DNA from: Cryptococcus deneoformans JEC21
Lineage: Eukaryota > Basidiomycota > Tremellomycetes > Tremellales > Cryptococcaceae
DNA: 32,500 nucleotides
Direction of reading: 5' to 3'
Assembly (NCBI RefSeq): GCF_000091045.1
Contig: NC_006670.1
Coordinates: 1,610,701-1,643,200 of the forward strand
The translations under genes were made by a program, and so were the position numbers. Shown here piece after piece: positions 1 through 9,900 of this stretch (the stretch's first letter is position 1; every line of letters begins with the position of its first letter). The notes beneath the pieces are model-generated. The model was not told the DNA's origin. It did no database searches and was given only the letters and a program-made list of their open reading frames with translations.

Positions 1-1121
1 AGGGAAGATCGGGCACGCGAGCAATGTCTACTGGAACGAGCATGCTGGAGAACTCGCCAAGTCCCTGATAGAAAATACTCGAACCCATGGCGGCCTGGGT
101 CTCGGCAAGGCCGAAGGAGATGACAAGGGCGGCCGAGTTTTCTTCTCCAACTCTGGTACAGAAGCAAATGAAGGTGCTCTAAAATTTGCACGAGCCTACG
201 GCAAGACAATTGCTGAGGACAAAAGTGACATTGTCTGCTTCTCCAATGCCTTTCACGGCCGTTCACTTGGTGCTCTCTCATGCACCCCCAATCCCAAGTA
301 CCAAGCCCCTTTTGCCCCTCTGATTCCCGGTGTCAAGGTTGGAGAGTACAATGACATGTCCGAAGAGAGGCTCAAGGACCTTGTCAACGAAAAGACATGC
401 GGTGTTATCGTGGAACCTATCCAGGGTGAAGGTGGTGTTGGTGAGGGGAAGAAGGAATGGTTTGAAATGCTTGGGAAAAGGTGCAAGGAGGTTGGCGCTG
501 TTTTGATCTACGATGAGATTCAGGTGCGTAAGCAGTAGCTTTAGGAAATCATTCTTGACTCTAACACTTGCGACGTAGTGCGGCCTCTTTAGGTCTGGTG
601 AAATGTGGGCCCACTCCAGCTTCCCTGCCGCGGCCCAGCCAGACATTGTCACTATGGCAAAACCCCTCGCCAACGGTTTCCCCATTGGAGCTATCATGGT
701 CCGCTCCAAAATTGCCAACGCCATCTCCCCCGGTATGCATGGTACCACCTTTGGTGGGCAGCCTCTTGCCTGTGCGATGGGTGTCCATGTGCTCGAACGT
801 CTCTCTGCTCCCGCGTTCCTCGATAATCTTCAAAGCACAAGTGCTTACCTTGGGAAGAAAGCTGAAAAGTTACCCCAGCTATTTCCTAGTCTGATCAAGG
901 AGATTCGAGGAAGGGGTTTGATCAGGGGTATCGCATTCAAGGACGAGAGCAAACCAGGAGAGCTTGTCAAGCTTGCTAGGGAGAGGGGTGTTTTGCTTCT
1001 GACAGCCGGCAAGGATGCCGTTAGGCTTGTCCCTGCCCTGGTTGTGAGCAAGGAGGAGTGCGACAAGGCTATGGGCGTCATTGAGAGCTGTTTGCATATC
1101 ATTGAGGGGGATAAAGCATAA
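1..1121 (+). CDS. ARG8: Acetylornithine aminotransferase, mitochondrial (3' part)
   Basis: Transfers the amino group between glutamate and N-acetylglutamate semialdehyde in arginine (ornithine) synthesis; a PLP enzyme of the mitochondrial matrix in fungi. The 5' end lies outside the window. The open frame starts at base 2, exon 2-523, intron 524-578 (55 nt, GTGCGT...TAG), last exon 579-1121 ending in TAA. Class-III aminotransferase signatures are visible: NSGTEANEGALKFAR, NAFHGRSLGALS, EPIQGEGG, IYDEIQ/CGLFRSGE across the intron, and the PLP lysine in TMAKPLANGFPIGA (codon 660-662). The ending RLVPALVVSKEECDKA is typical of the C-terminal domain. Ornithine aminotransferase is the nearest alternative, but the GTEANEGALKFAR and AKPLANGFPIGA motifs fit ArgD/Arg8 better. 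It converges on the next gene with under 100 bp between stop codons. Confidence 0.93.
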
Positions 1122-1183
1122 ATGGTTAGATATGGTTTGCTCATCCCATAAATTGGGTTTTTGGACGAGTGAATTATATGTGC

Positions 1184-1189
1184 AATAAA
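1184..1189 (+). terminator. Putative poly(A) signal AATAAA of ARG8
   Basis: AATAAA lies 63 bp after the ARG8 stop, inside the 97 bp gap to the convergent GH5 stop codon at 1219. The two transcripts must end within or across this short gap, so their 3' UTRs probably overlap. Based on the motif alone. Confidence 0.35.
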
Positions 1190-1218
1190 ATGATACATAT
1201 ATCACATTGTATGAAAAT

Positions 1219-4208
1219 CTACATTCCATTGGTCTCCCTCAGGTGTTGGAAGATCGTCTTATCTTTCTCCCATTCGTAGAGCTGTGCGTAATATGCCACC
1301 AGCACACCCAGCAGCAAGATCGCCACTGTCACCAGGATTTGTGCAGTGGACCAACTTTCCTCTACCTTTTGGCCTGTTACCCAAATATCGATTCGGCGCG
1401 ACCTCGTGTCTTCCTTGATGCTTGCTGCCGTCAAACTTGAGTCCTCGAACCACACGAATGCTCGCTCTTTCTCCCAGTCAACATGGACTTTGCCCCCAGC
1501 TGTGACTGTCCATTCTGTGGACTCTTTTCGGAATACGCGACGAGGAAGGAAGATCTCGGTGTATTCTTCGGGAGTGGGAGCCGCGGTTGACACCCTCAAA
1601 GGAGATCGGAAACGATATGTAAAAGTACAAGCGTTTGCGTCGTAAGCAAGAGAAGTTGGGTTACCAGCGGTGGCGATCGGGTAAGGGCGCTGCCTATAAG
1701 TTAGCTTTTCGGTTAGATGAGAACTATAAAAGAGACTGACAACAATAACATTCAACAGACGAGCTCCAACGTCAAGACAGTCGGAGCTTTTTTCGGCATC
1801 CTGAAGGAGCTTGGTGCGATTACTTTCTGAATACCAGGAAAAATTCTCCGCATTCCACTGAATAATATTAGCATTTCCATTTAAAATTCAGGCAGAAAAG
1901 AGACTCACATCATCACCAATATCGTCGCGATTGGCAGGATTGTAGGTCCACAAACTGTGTATCGTTAGCCGCCCTTACGTTATGATGCACAGAACTACTT
2001 ACTTGAATCCCATTAATGCGCCTTCCATCGCAGAAATAACAGCATCCATAGACCGTTCTTGCCATTTCCAGTCTCCCGTCCTAAAGGCTTCCTCATTGCT
2101 ATGGCATTAATCAGCTAACATTCGAAGTTTCGCAAACGGTGGAAGAATCATTTACTTGATGTCCATGGGAACACCGCATTCACCAAAGATCACAGGTACG
2201 GGCCCAAGTTTAAGTCGAGCAGCAAGGACGATGGTCTTTATCTGAAGAGCATAATTGGCTTTGGCGGCAGCAGTGCCAAAATACAGCGCTCGAAGAATAA
2301 ACATGCCCTGACAGAAGGTATCAGCTGTATCTCCGTAATAAACTAAGTTGTACGCACCCGAGCAAGGCCTTGAACATTAACTGACATGAACCCAAACTTC
2401 TTCTTGAACAATGTGTTTAGATCATACCAATGAGGCGCATAGACCATATTCTTGGGCCGCGACTCCTCTTTCCACTCTGGGCAAAGCTCGTTGGGAATTG
2501 CTTCCACCATTCTGGCTTTCAATCCCTTGGTTGAGGAAGTATTCTCTTCGACCACTTGCTCCCACTTTCTCACAAATGGGAAATAAAAGTCTTCGTAAAA
2601 ATCAACCTTGCCTCCATCCCGGTTCTTTACAAAGTAGTCTTGCTGCAAAGCAGCAGCCTCCTGCCTTGCTTCACTCCACCGCCAAACACCATGCTTCTCC
2701 CAAGGGCATTCCTTACTTGCCCAGGCGCAAGCTCCTTCAGGGTTGGCCGTCACGTGAGATGTTATACGGGTTGGGAAAGGGAAAGAACGAGTATAAACAG
2801 GTACATTGGGAGTGGGGTGGCCGGCACCCATAGAGAATGATTGAAGCGGAGAGGGGAATTGACCCAAATGAAGATCAGTAGTATAGTCCTGTTCGCTGCT
2901 GTCAGCTACAATTGGTAACTTTCGACTGTCAGACGGACCCATTCGTGAATAGATTGGATACCAATGAACCCAGGATGGGGTTCGTTCATAAGCTACGCAC
3001 GATGGTCAGTCAAATATGCACAAGTGAAACAATTTTGCCTTACTTCAAAACCGACGACTGTCTCAAGATCACCTACGGCCTTCACAAGCTTGGCGGTAGC
3101 AGCAAGGAAGGCGTCTTGTAAGTATACCTGGATGTTGCGAGACACCCATTTCCCATCATTTTGGGCGGATACTCTGAGCGAAGGCGCAAACGTCTCTCCA
3201 CCCCAAAATAAAGTACTATAACTTTTCAATATGGGCCTTTGAGTGTTATATAACAAATAACTTACTTCATAGTAGCCGCAGCCAGCTTTTGGTAGCCTAT
3301 AGATAACATATCAACGATGACTTGGCAAGTCATTGGAGGATGTACCCACCAGTTGGCCATAAGCCCCTCTCTCCTGCGAGCCTTCCACTCTTGATGCCGT
3401 CAAGGAAGGCGGCACCAGACAAGGACAAATTCTCGCCCTCATTTGAAAGGTCAAACCCCGCCGCTTCTAGCGTCCATCCGGGTGCCCCAGACTGAAATCA
3501 TGTCAGAAATACGAGAAGATTAATACTGTAACGCCAGAATCTTACTCCTCCGCAGTATCTTGACCATACATCTTGATGAAGAGCCTAAACAGATACAAGG
3601 CATGGTGAGTATTTGCCTTGAGAGACGTATGGCACCTACAATGTATGCGACGAGCCCATAAGGCTCCATGCTTTGAAGCAACGCCCTCAAGTACGCAAGA
3701 TAATCTTCGTCATAGACACCTCTAGATTTCATTTAGAAACGACTCGGCCGGCTGAAATTAGGATCTCACCTTTCCTTGTGTTCGAGCGCTTCCCAAGTTA
3801 CGGTTAACCTGACTAGGAATACGAACATAGTTCAGCGATTGTATAATGCCTCCAAATCAGTAACGTACCAAATGTCAAACCCCATGATTTGAGCCTCGCC
3901 CAATGCTCATCAGCCTCCTCCAGCGGGAACGGCCTTCCGACATAATTGGCCTGCGCATGATCGTGAATTTTAGGCGCAGGGAACGCAGGTCTACCCATAA
4001 CATGGACGATTAACAACTTTTGGAGGAGCAACAAAGAGCAACGCGTTCATAAGAAACAATGATGCACGCGGACTCACACTTTGCTTGCAGCGGAAACGTT
4101 GGCACCCCGCAGGTGTAAGACTCTCCCGTGCGAGTCGATAAAATGCCTGCCTTCTATGGAAATTGCAGCTGCAGATAGGTGGGATATGTCAAATTGAGGA
4201 TCGGACAT
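1219..4208 (-). CDS. GH5 glycosidase of the EGCrP/steryl-beta-glucosidase family, membrane-anchored
   Basis: Predicted to remove glucose from ergosteryl glucoside or glucosylceramide, as the fungal EGCrP1/EGCrP2(Sgl1)/Egh1 enzymes do. Fifteen exons (minus strand): 4208-4078, 3990-3869, 3812-3770, 3721-3640, 3584-3546, 3491-3350, 3296-3266, 3215-3044, 2992-2939, 2888-2358, 2307-2156, 2098-2003, 1954-1909, 1857-1741, 1689-1219; 742 residues, all phases consistent. Seen: N-terminal HFIDSHGRVLHLRGANVSAASKVP, RLTVTWEALEH, ALHQDVWSRYCGGSGAPGW, acid/base Glu258 in FELMNEPHPG, nucleophile Glu492 in VIFGECGVPMDI, C-terminal beta-domain, and one transmembrane helix near residues 704-724 followed by a short charged tail. 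Start 4208 is chosen because MSDPQFDIS precedes the conserved HGRVLHLRG block; an upstream in-frame Met at 4334 gives an unlikely extension. I cannot decide between a sterol-glucoside and a glucosylceramide substrate. Confidence 0.9.
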
Positions 4209-4599
4209 GCTGGTGGGTGTGGGAACAGAGTAATACGCTAAGCAGAGTGGAGTTGGACATGGGAGGATAGATGACGGATATGCCTGCACACATCGATACG
4301 CGCCCAACGCCCATTCCCGGCCGCCGGCTATCACTCACCACTCAAAACATCATTTATTCGTCACACATCGGTTCATATTCTGTTCAATGTGCGTTCTCAA
4401 GTTATAATTTCCTGACTTTCGAACACAGGATCCCACTTGTACGTCCCAACTCTGAACCAAAGCAGCAAGTCGCTCTCGCTCCCGGACTCCGACTCGATGC
4501 AACGACCAGTTTCGTTTTCCATGTTCATTCAGGGCCAACGTCAAGGCCAATCCGACGGTGAAATAGAGCGGTGCTGTGCACCGCGCAAGCACCGCGCAT
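4209..4599. other. Intergenic, upstream of the GH5 gene
   Basis: Holds the promoter side of the minus-strand GH5 gene. Open frames here (about 80-96 codons on both strands) show no recognisable motif and no splice structure. The upstream part of the WD40 relic may begin here, but I see no convincing repeat before about 4600. Confidence 0.4.
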
Positions 4600-5005
4600 T
4601 TGTTGGAGAAGCCCCTGCGAATGTTATCCCAGTATCCAATGTAACGAAGACAAAAGTGTAGCTGCGTCGGATCACGGTGTAATCAGCATGGTCAATTGCG
4701 GTACTGCTGGGGCAAATGTGGCGTTTGGTCTTTTCAATTCGAGGACGCTACTCTCGTGAGCGGCTCCACCAACAGAAATAGCAGGGCGTAGAACTTAGGA
4801 ATGAGGACAGCCTATATGCATTCCTAGGGCACACGGATACCGTCACGTGTGTGCAAATTGTAGAGCCGGCTTGGGACGAAAGACACAGACCCATCAGCCA
4901 GATGCGCCCCTGATTGTGCCCGGGTCGGGGCATGCCACGCTTCGAGTATGGAGACTACCTCAGCCGGATGAAGACCTGCTTCCCGATGACACTGTTTGTC
5001 TTCAT
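4600..5005 (+). pseudogene. Decayed WD40 repeats of a Cdc4/Met30-type F-box protein
   Basis: Four protein blocks in the same order as the WD40 propeller of fungal Cdc4/Met30-like proteins lie in three different frames. NEDKSVAASD starts at 4643; DATLVSGSTNRN covers about 4744-4779; GHTDTVTCVQIVEPAWDE covers 4827-4880; PLIVPGSGHATLRVWRLPQPDED follows at about 4905-4975. Spacing between blocks matches uninterrupted WD repeats, but stops (for example TGA at 4757-4759 after block 1's frame, TAG in the linker before 4827, TGA at about 4912-4914) and frame changes separate them, and I found no splice pattern that repairs the frame. The F-box and N-terminal region were not found. Interpretation: remnant of a partial gene duplication, not a working gene. 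The family assignment rests on remembered WD-repeat patterns (LVSGSTDRTVRVW, DATLRVW), not a search. Confidence 0.72.
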
Positions 5006-5340
5006 CTTTCATTGACAGTGATCATCCCGACTTGATTGATAGGAAAAAAGGCTCAATAATGAGATATAGTCTACAGTACTGTCTATGATACACAAAGAGA
5101 GAGATGCCTCTGGCTCAATGGATGGGATTGTAAGAGTTTGGAAAATACGGCTCGATAATTTCTGATGTTTCCAACTTTGTTTGGCGTAATCTCGGTAGAA
5201 TGCCCAGGGTTGTCAAGCTCCATCCATATACATTGGTTGATTATGCAACCTTCATAACCTATATATGAACTACATGTATGTATATCACATCAGGACTTCC
5301 AACTTTTACTTCCCTTAAAAAATGATTGAAGGATTTTCTA
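5006..5340. other. Intergenic, downstream of EMC2
   Basis: Follows the WD40 relic and holds the 3' flank of the minus-strand EMC2 gene. AT-rich stretch around 5230-5300 with TATATGAAC/ATGTATATATC-like runs; nothing else recognised. Confidence 0.4.
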
Positions 5341-6468
5341 TCATCGTCTCAAAGCTTTCTCGCCGAGGACTTTCCGACGCACGTCAAGTCCTTGGCCTCC
5401 TGCGTCTAATAGCCGCTCTGTCGCCAGCTCATCCAACAGTCGCAAATGTTTTTCAGACGTTTGAAGATCCGCGGGAACAGAAGTCTCTAAGTTTGGAGAG
5501 TCCAATAACCGTTGAATAGCCTTGTATTAAGTCGAATGAGTCCATTGGATACAAACTGGCAGATATTGGGACGTACCAACTTGATTCCCCACCACGTTCT
5601 TGTACGACGCGTGTTCACATTAGTTTCCTTGCCGCCTTGCATTTCGGATGCTCTAAGGAAATGCTTCAAAGCCAAATGATAATCCCTGTGATATCCTAGT
5701 TAGATATGGCACGTATGTACACAATATATAAAACTCACCCCAAAGTATACGCCACTTCACCGCAACGTCTGACTACACCGTCATCCCAGCTATTTATGAC
5801 GGATAAATGTCCCAAAGCACCGAGTGCTTGAGAATAAAGACCTTGTTCGGAGTACAAATCTGCCAATAATGACCAAGCGGCGGGATCGGAATAGAAAACA
5901 TCAAGATAAGAGAGGAGCAGAGGAATAGCGGAAAGGGATGGGAGAGCAAGAGATATGATACGTTGATGGGCAGTCTATGTGAACAAACGAAGACATCAGA
6001 TATGTAGTCTGCTTGCACTATGGGGTACTCACAATGTTTGTCTCGTCCTCCTTCAAAAGGGCCTCATATACCGCCCTAGCCCGCGAGACGTCTCCATCGG
6101 CCTCAAATTTCAACCCATCCAGAATCCGCACTCGAGGTGAGCCAGGAAACTTCCCATACAGCGTCTCAATTTGCTCCTACAAATGATTCATTAGACCCTG
6201 GCATATTTTCTGGAACAGCCGGGGATGCTTACTGAGGCTAACAATGTCTGACCCAGATCAAGAGCAGCGATGGCGAGTTGTTCCCTGATGGCCCATTCTG
6301 AAAGATGCTATCAGCCCGGAACAACAGCACAAACACGATTTAGTCTTCACCTTGATCTCCAGCATTACCGCTTAACAAGACTCGCTTAGCGAGCTGTACA
6401 GTCTCTTCAGAATGTCTCGCACCGAGTGTCCTCCACTCAGCCAGCCGTTCAAAATCGGATTTGGGCAT
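5341..6468 (-). CDS. EMC2: ER membrane protein complex subunit 2 (TPR protein)
   Basis: Cytosolic scaffold subunit of the EMC, which inserts tail-anchored and polytopic proteins into the ER membrane. Six exons (minus): 6468-6351, 6297-6233, 6176-6033, 5974-5739, 5685-5577, 5520-5341; 283 residues, close to the usual size of Emc2. Diagnostic text: LYGKFPGSPRVRILDGLKFEADGD in exon 3, followed by a TPR array (RARAVYEALLKED, AWSLLADLYSEQGLYSQAL, RRCGEVAYTLGDYHLALKHFLRA, RTWWGIKL). In Emc2 the KFPGS.RV..L.G...EA block is highly conserved. No signal peptide or membrane helix, as expected. Start at 6468 is the only Met before the first intron that suits (MPKSDFERLAEWR). It lies 517 bp after the stop of the tandem Arf-GEF gene. 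Confidence 0.88.
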
Positions 6469-6985
6469 GGTACCAGGAGGTTATATGGATGGTTCTGCAG
6501 TCTGTGGACCAAAGAGGGATAATAAATTCAGCCTTTCGCTGGTATGTTGAAAAGGTATGCTATACACTACAGTGGATGATAATGATATTAGTAGGAAAAG
6601 CTGGGCCAAGGGAATATGTATTGATGTACATAGCAGTAATAATGACGAGACGAATGAACAGGGTCTTGACGCTCGACGCGGTTGAAGAAGGAACTTATGG
6701 AGTCCATACGATCTCCGTTCGACGTTGTTCTTGGAAAGTCAAAGTCCGGTAGCCCTGCAAGATCGGTCGCCGAGAATAATAATAGCCTGCTGCATATCGT
6801 GGCATTCTAACAACATATTCATGAAAAAAAAAGCATGACAACCTATAACTATAATGTCACTACGATCTTTTGCACCCATGCGTGATGATATGCCTGATAT
6901 ACCTCGTCGTAGACAGATATATATGTGTGATTATCGTAAGACATCTCCTTTCGTGACTATGATACAAAACTGTCGATTTGTTCAC
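6469..6985. other. Intergenic between the Arf-GEF gene and EMC2
   Basis: Both neighbours are on the minus strand, so this holds the 3' UTR of the Arf-GEF and the EMC2 promoter. A 108-codon plus-strand frame from 6426 overlaps EMC2 exon 1 and shows no domain. A/T-rich runs near 6830-6850. No other feature seen. Confidence 0.4.
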
Positions 6986-9900
6986 CTAACCTTTGTTTCC
7001 AGGGCTGACTTTGCGCATGCTCTCCCAATCACTCATCTCGCCTGGCCGCACTAGCGACACTTTTTTCGCAGCTTTCGTATCTTGCCAATCCTCCGCCTCT
7101 TCTTTCTTTCCTTCCTCACAACTGTCTCTCGATTCATTCTTCTTCCCAGTCTCTTTTCCATTCTGGGGGTTGACAGGTGTATACTCGAAAAACCTTTCAT
7201 GGTTTATCTCTTCGTATCCAATTTCCATCGGGCTTTCCATGACAAACATCATTGGCGTGTTTCGACCACTCGATCGCCCTGCTTCGCTATCTTTTCGCTC
7301 CCTCCTTGAGCCGTCATATCCGTTAAGACCCATGTCTGGAGTACCGGTTCTTGAATGGGCACTTTCCACATCACTCGACAGCCGTTCAGTCTCATGTGGA
7401 CTGAGCCAGTAGTCGGATGAAACAGTTTGACGTCTATCCCCTCCCCTTTCTTCAAGGAGGCTGGCAACGCGACTAGAGCTTGTATCACGAGAAGTAGGAT
7501 ACCTAGCATTATCGGGTCCATTGCTTGGTCTTCGAAACATGATTGGCAGTTCTCCTGGGCTCATGCTCAAATGCGTTGCCTCGTTTTCCACATCTTCATC
7601 CCCGCTGTTAGGGAGAGACAGGACTGGTACGCCGCGATCTCCGCCCTCCTCATCTCTTGCGACGTCCTCAACAACGCCACTAACTCCATCTTCACGCATA
7701 CTTCTTGCTGCTGCCTGTAATGCCAGGTGTCGCACTTCTTTCCACTCTCGTTCAGCGCGATCCGCTTCATACTCGAGGACATTAATCCAAAATTGCACCT
7801 TTGAGAGGAAGATGCGTTCAGTCCTGGTGCGCCGAGCCAATGAAGGAATAGTGGAAGCAAGACGGTCACGAGTAGACTTTTGAAAAGGAGTTAGGATGTT
7901 GACGTTGCGAGCAAGCAAGAGAGAGGATTGAATGGAGGATTCAATCGGTACCACCTTCTCACGAAGAATTCGAAGATGGTTCTAAAGAGAATTGTCAGCG
8001 TTACTGCATATGGTTGCTTGCGGAGGGAATTACCTGGATAATGGCTAAACGGGAAGCATGGCTGTAAGACCTATCTGGCTGCCTAGCCGTGCCCACAGTC
8101 TTTGCGCCTCCTCTACCAGCCGCCAGCTCCGCTTTGACGACGCCGAATACCTCTTCCAGTTGCTCACCTTCCTGCAAACTGTCGTTGGCACCGTCAATAT
8201 CTACGCCTCTGACACCATCACCTTTTAGGTGGGCCGGTGTTTTTTCTTGACTCGTTTGGTCCACGCCCCTAAATACAGCAACTCGTCCTGGGGTAGATGC
8301 TCCGTCCGAAGAGTCATAACGGTCCTCACGCATGTCCCTTCTATGAGACGCAGCAGCAGCAGCGCCCGCCAATACCGCTTGGTCCTTGCGCATTGTTCCA
8401 CGTCGCATCTTGATACCGGCACTTTTAAAAGCTGAGGCGTAATTGATGAGGGTGATCCACTCATTCATCTCAAGTTCGTCCCGAGCTTGCATAAGATATT
8501 GTTGGTGCTGAGAGATAACGAAACGAAAGGTGTTTGGATACTGAAACACGTCAGCATTTCCGGATTAGACTTTGATACACTCACAGCAGTGAAACTCTTG
8601 TCGAAAACTGCAATGCAGTCCTTGACGGGGAATACTTCATCTGGTTTGAAAGAAGCCATTCGTGGGAGGAGCAGTTGACCATCCTTGTCATTTTCCGATG
8701 TCGCCCTAGCTTGCTCAAGCAGTGTCAAAGCCCACATAGGGTCTTTAAAAAAAAGTAGCTGTGATTGAGTGAGGATAACGCTCCAAGATTTCCATTTGCG
8801 ATTTTTCTTGCCCGTTTCGCTAAAAGCTTCATCTGAGAAGGCAGAATCAGTTTTATCCTTTTCCCTCCCGTGCTCTGAAAATAACCAACCACCACTAACC
8901 TTTTCGAGATATTAGCCCGACTTTTGTTACTCGCAGAGCCATGTCCAACTCCTTCTCTTGTTTCGCCGCTTGCTTCTTTCCTGATGTTATGAGTGTGTTC
9001 CTCCTTGCTGTCTTCTGCTGGGGTACAGGAATTGAAAGGCTATGCGCAGAAGCAAAAGCCTTGCTCAACCCTTCGAAATCAAGGATTGGTCTAGTTCCAA
9101 GACAAGAAAATGGATTTTCAGCCGGTATTTCCTTCTCCACATCAACTCTCAATTGATCAAGCATATCTCGCACGATAAGATCGTACACGTCAATTTTGTT
9201 GGAGGACTTGCTGGGAGGATTAGAGCCGTTCAAGAAGGCAGAGAACGTCGGAGTAGACGGCCCAAAATTCAACGGAGTTGTACGCCCAGATGTGCGCTTC
9301 AGATCAGAGTCGTCCTCAATGAAGACAAACGGAGTAAACGTGATATTGTCATAGAAAGCTTCTAGCACGAAAGATGGCACGCCTTCCATGCGTGAATTGC
9401 GCACATAATCTGCCTTGGACATCTTATTCTTGTTATGCTTATTGAAGGCATCGGTGTGAAGCATCATCATCGAGAATGCAAGGACATATGCGTTGTCTGG
9501 AAGACCTGTTAGTTGTCATATGAAATAACATGGCCTTACTTACCTTTTTCGCCGAAGAGACCGGGCTCACACCTTTCATATTGTTTTGCGAACGCTTCAA
9601 TTACACGATCGATCTGCTGTGTCTCTTTCGGAAGAGAGATTTGCATAAGCAGTTTCCTCAAAGCGACGTCCAGAGCGTTATGAGTGAAGTTGAACGTTGA
9701 CATGAACATCTGTAATGCTTCCACGTGAAGAGCATCGCCGCTATATTCCAGTTCAGCTTTGGTGAGTATTTGACCGAGGAAGTAAAGTAGCTCACCTAGA
9801 CGCCAGCACATTGGCTATTTCGCACCTCCCAACAGCACTGAGAGCCCTCTCCAACCATTCCCTGGGCGATTCTTCTCCTTCCGGTACATCAGCTTGTTTC

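Noticed and set aside
6426..6752. 108-codon plus-strand ORF
   Set aside because: It is antisense to EMC2 exon 1 and extends into its promoter; no motif or codon pattern supports it.
6993..7883. Several plus-strand ORFs up to 139 codons
   Set aside because: They are shadows antisense to the last exon of the Arf-GEF gene.
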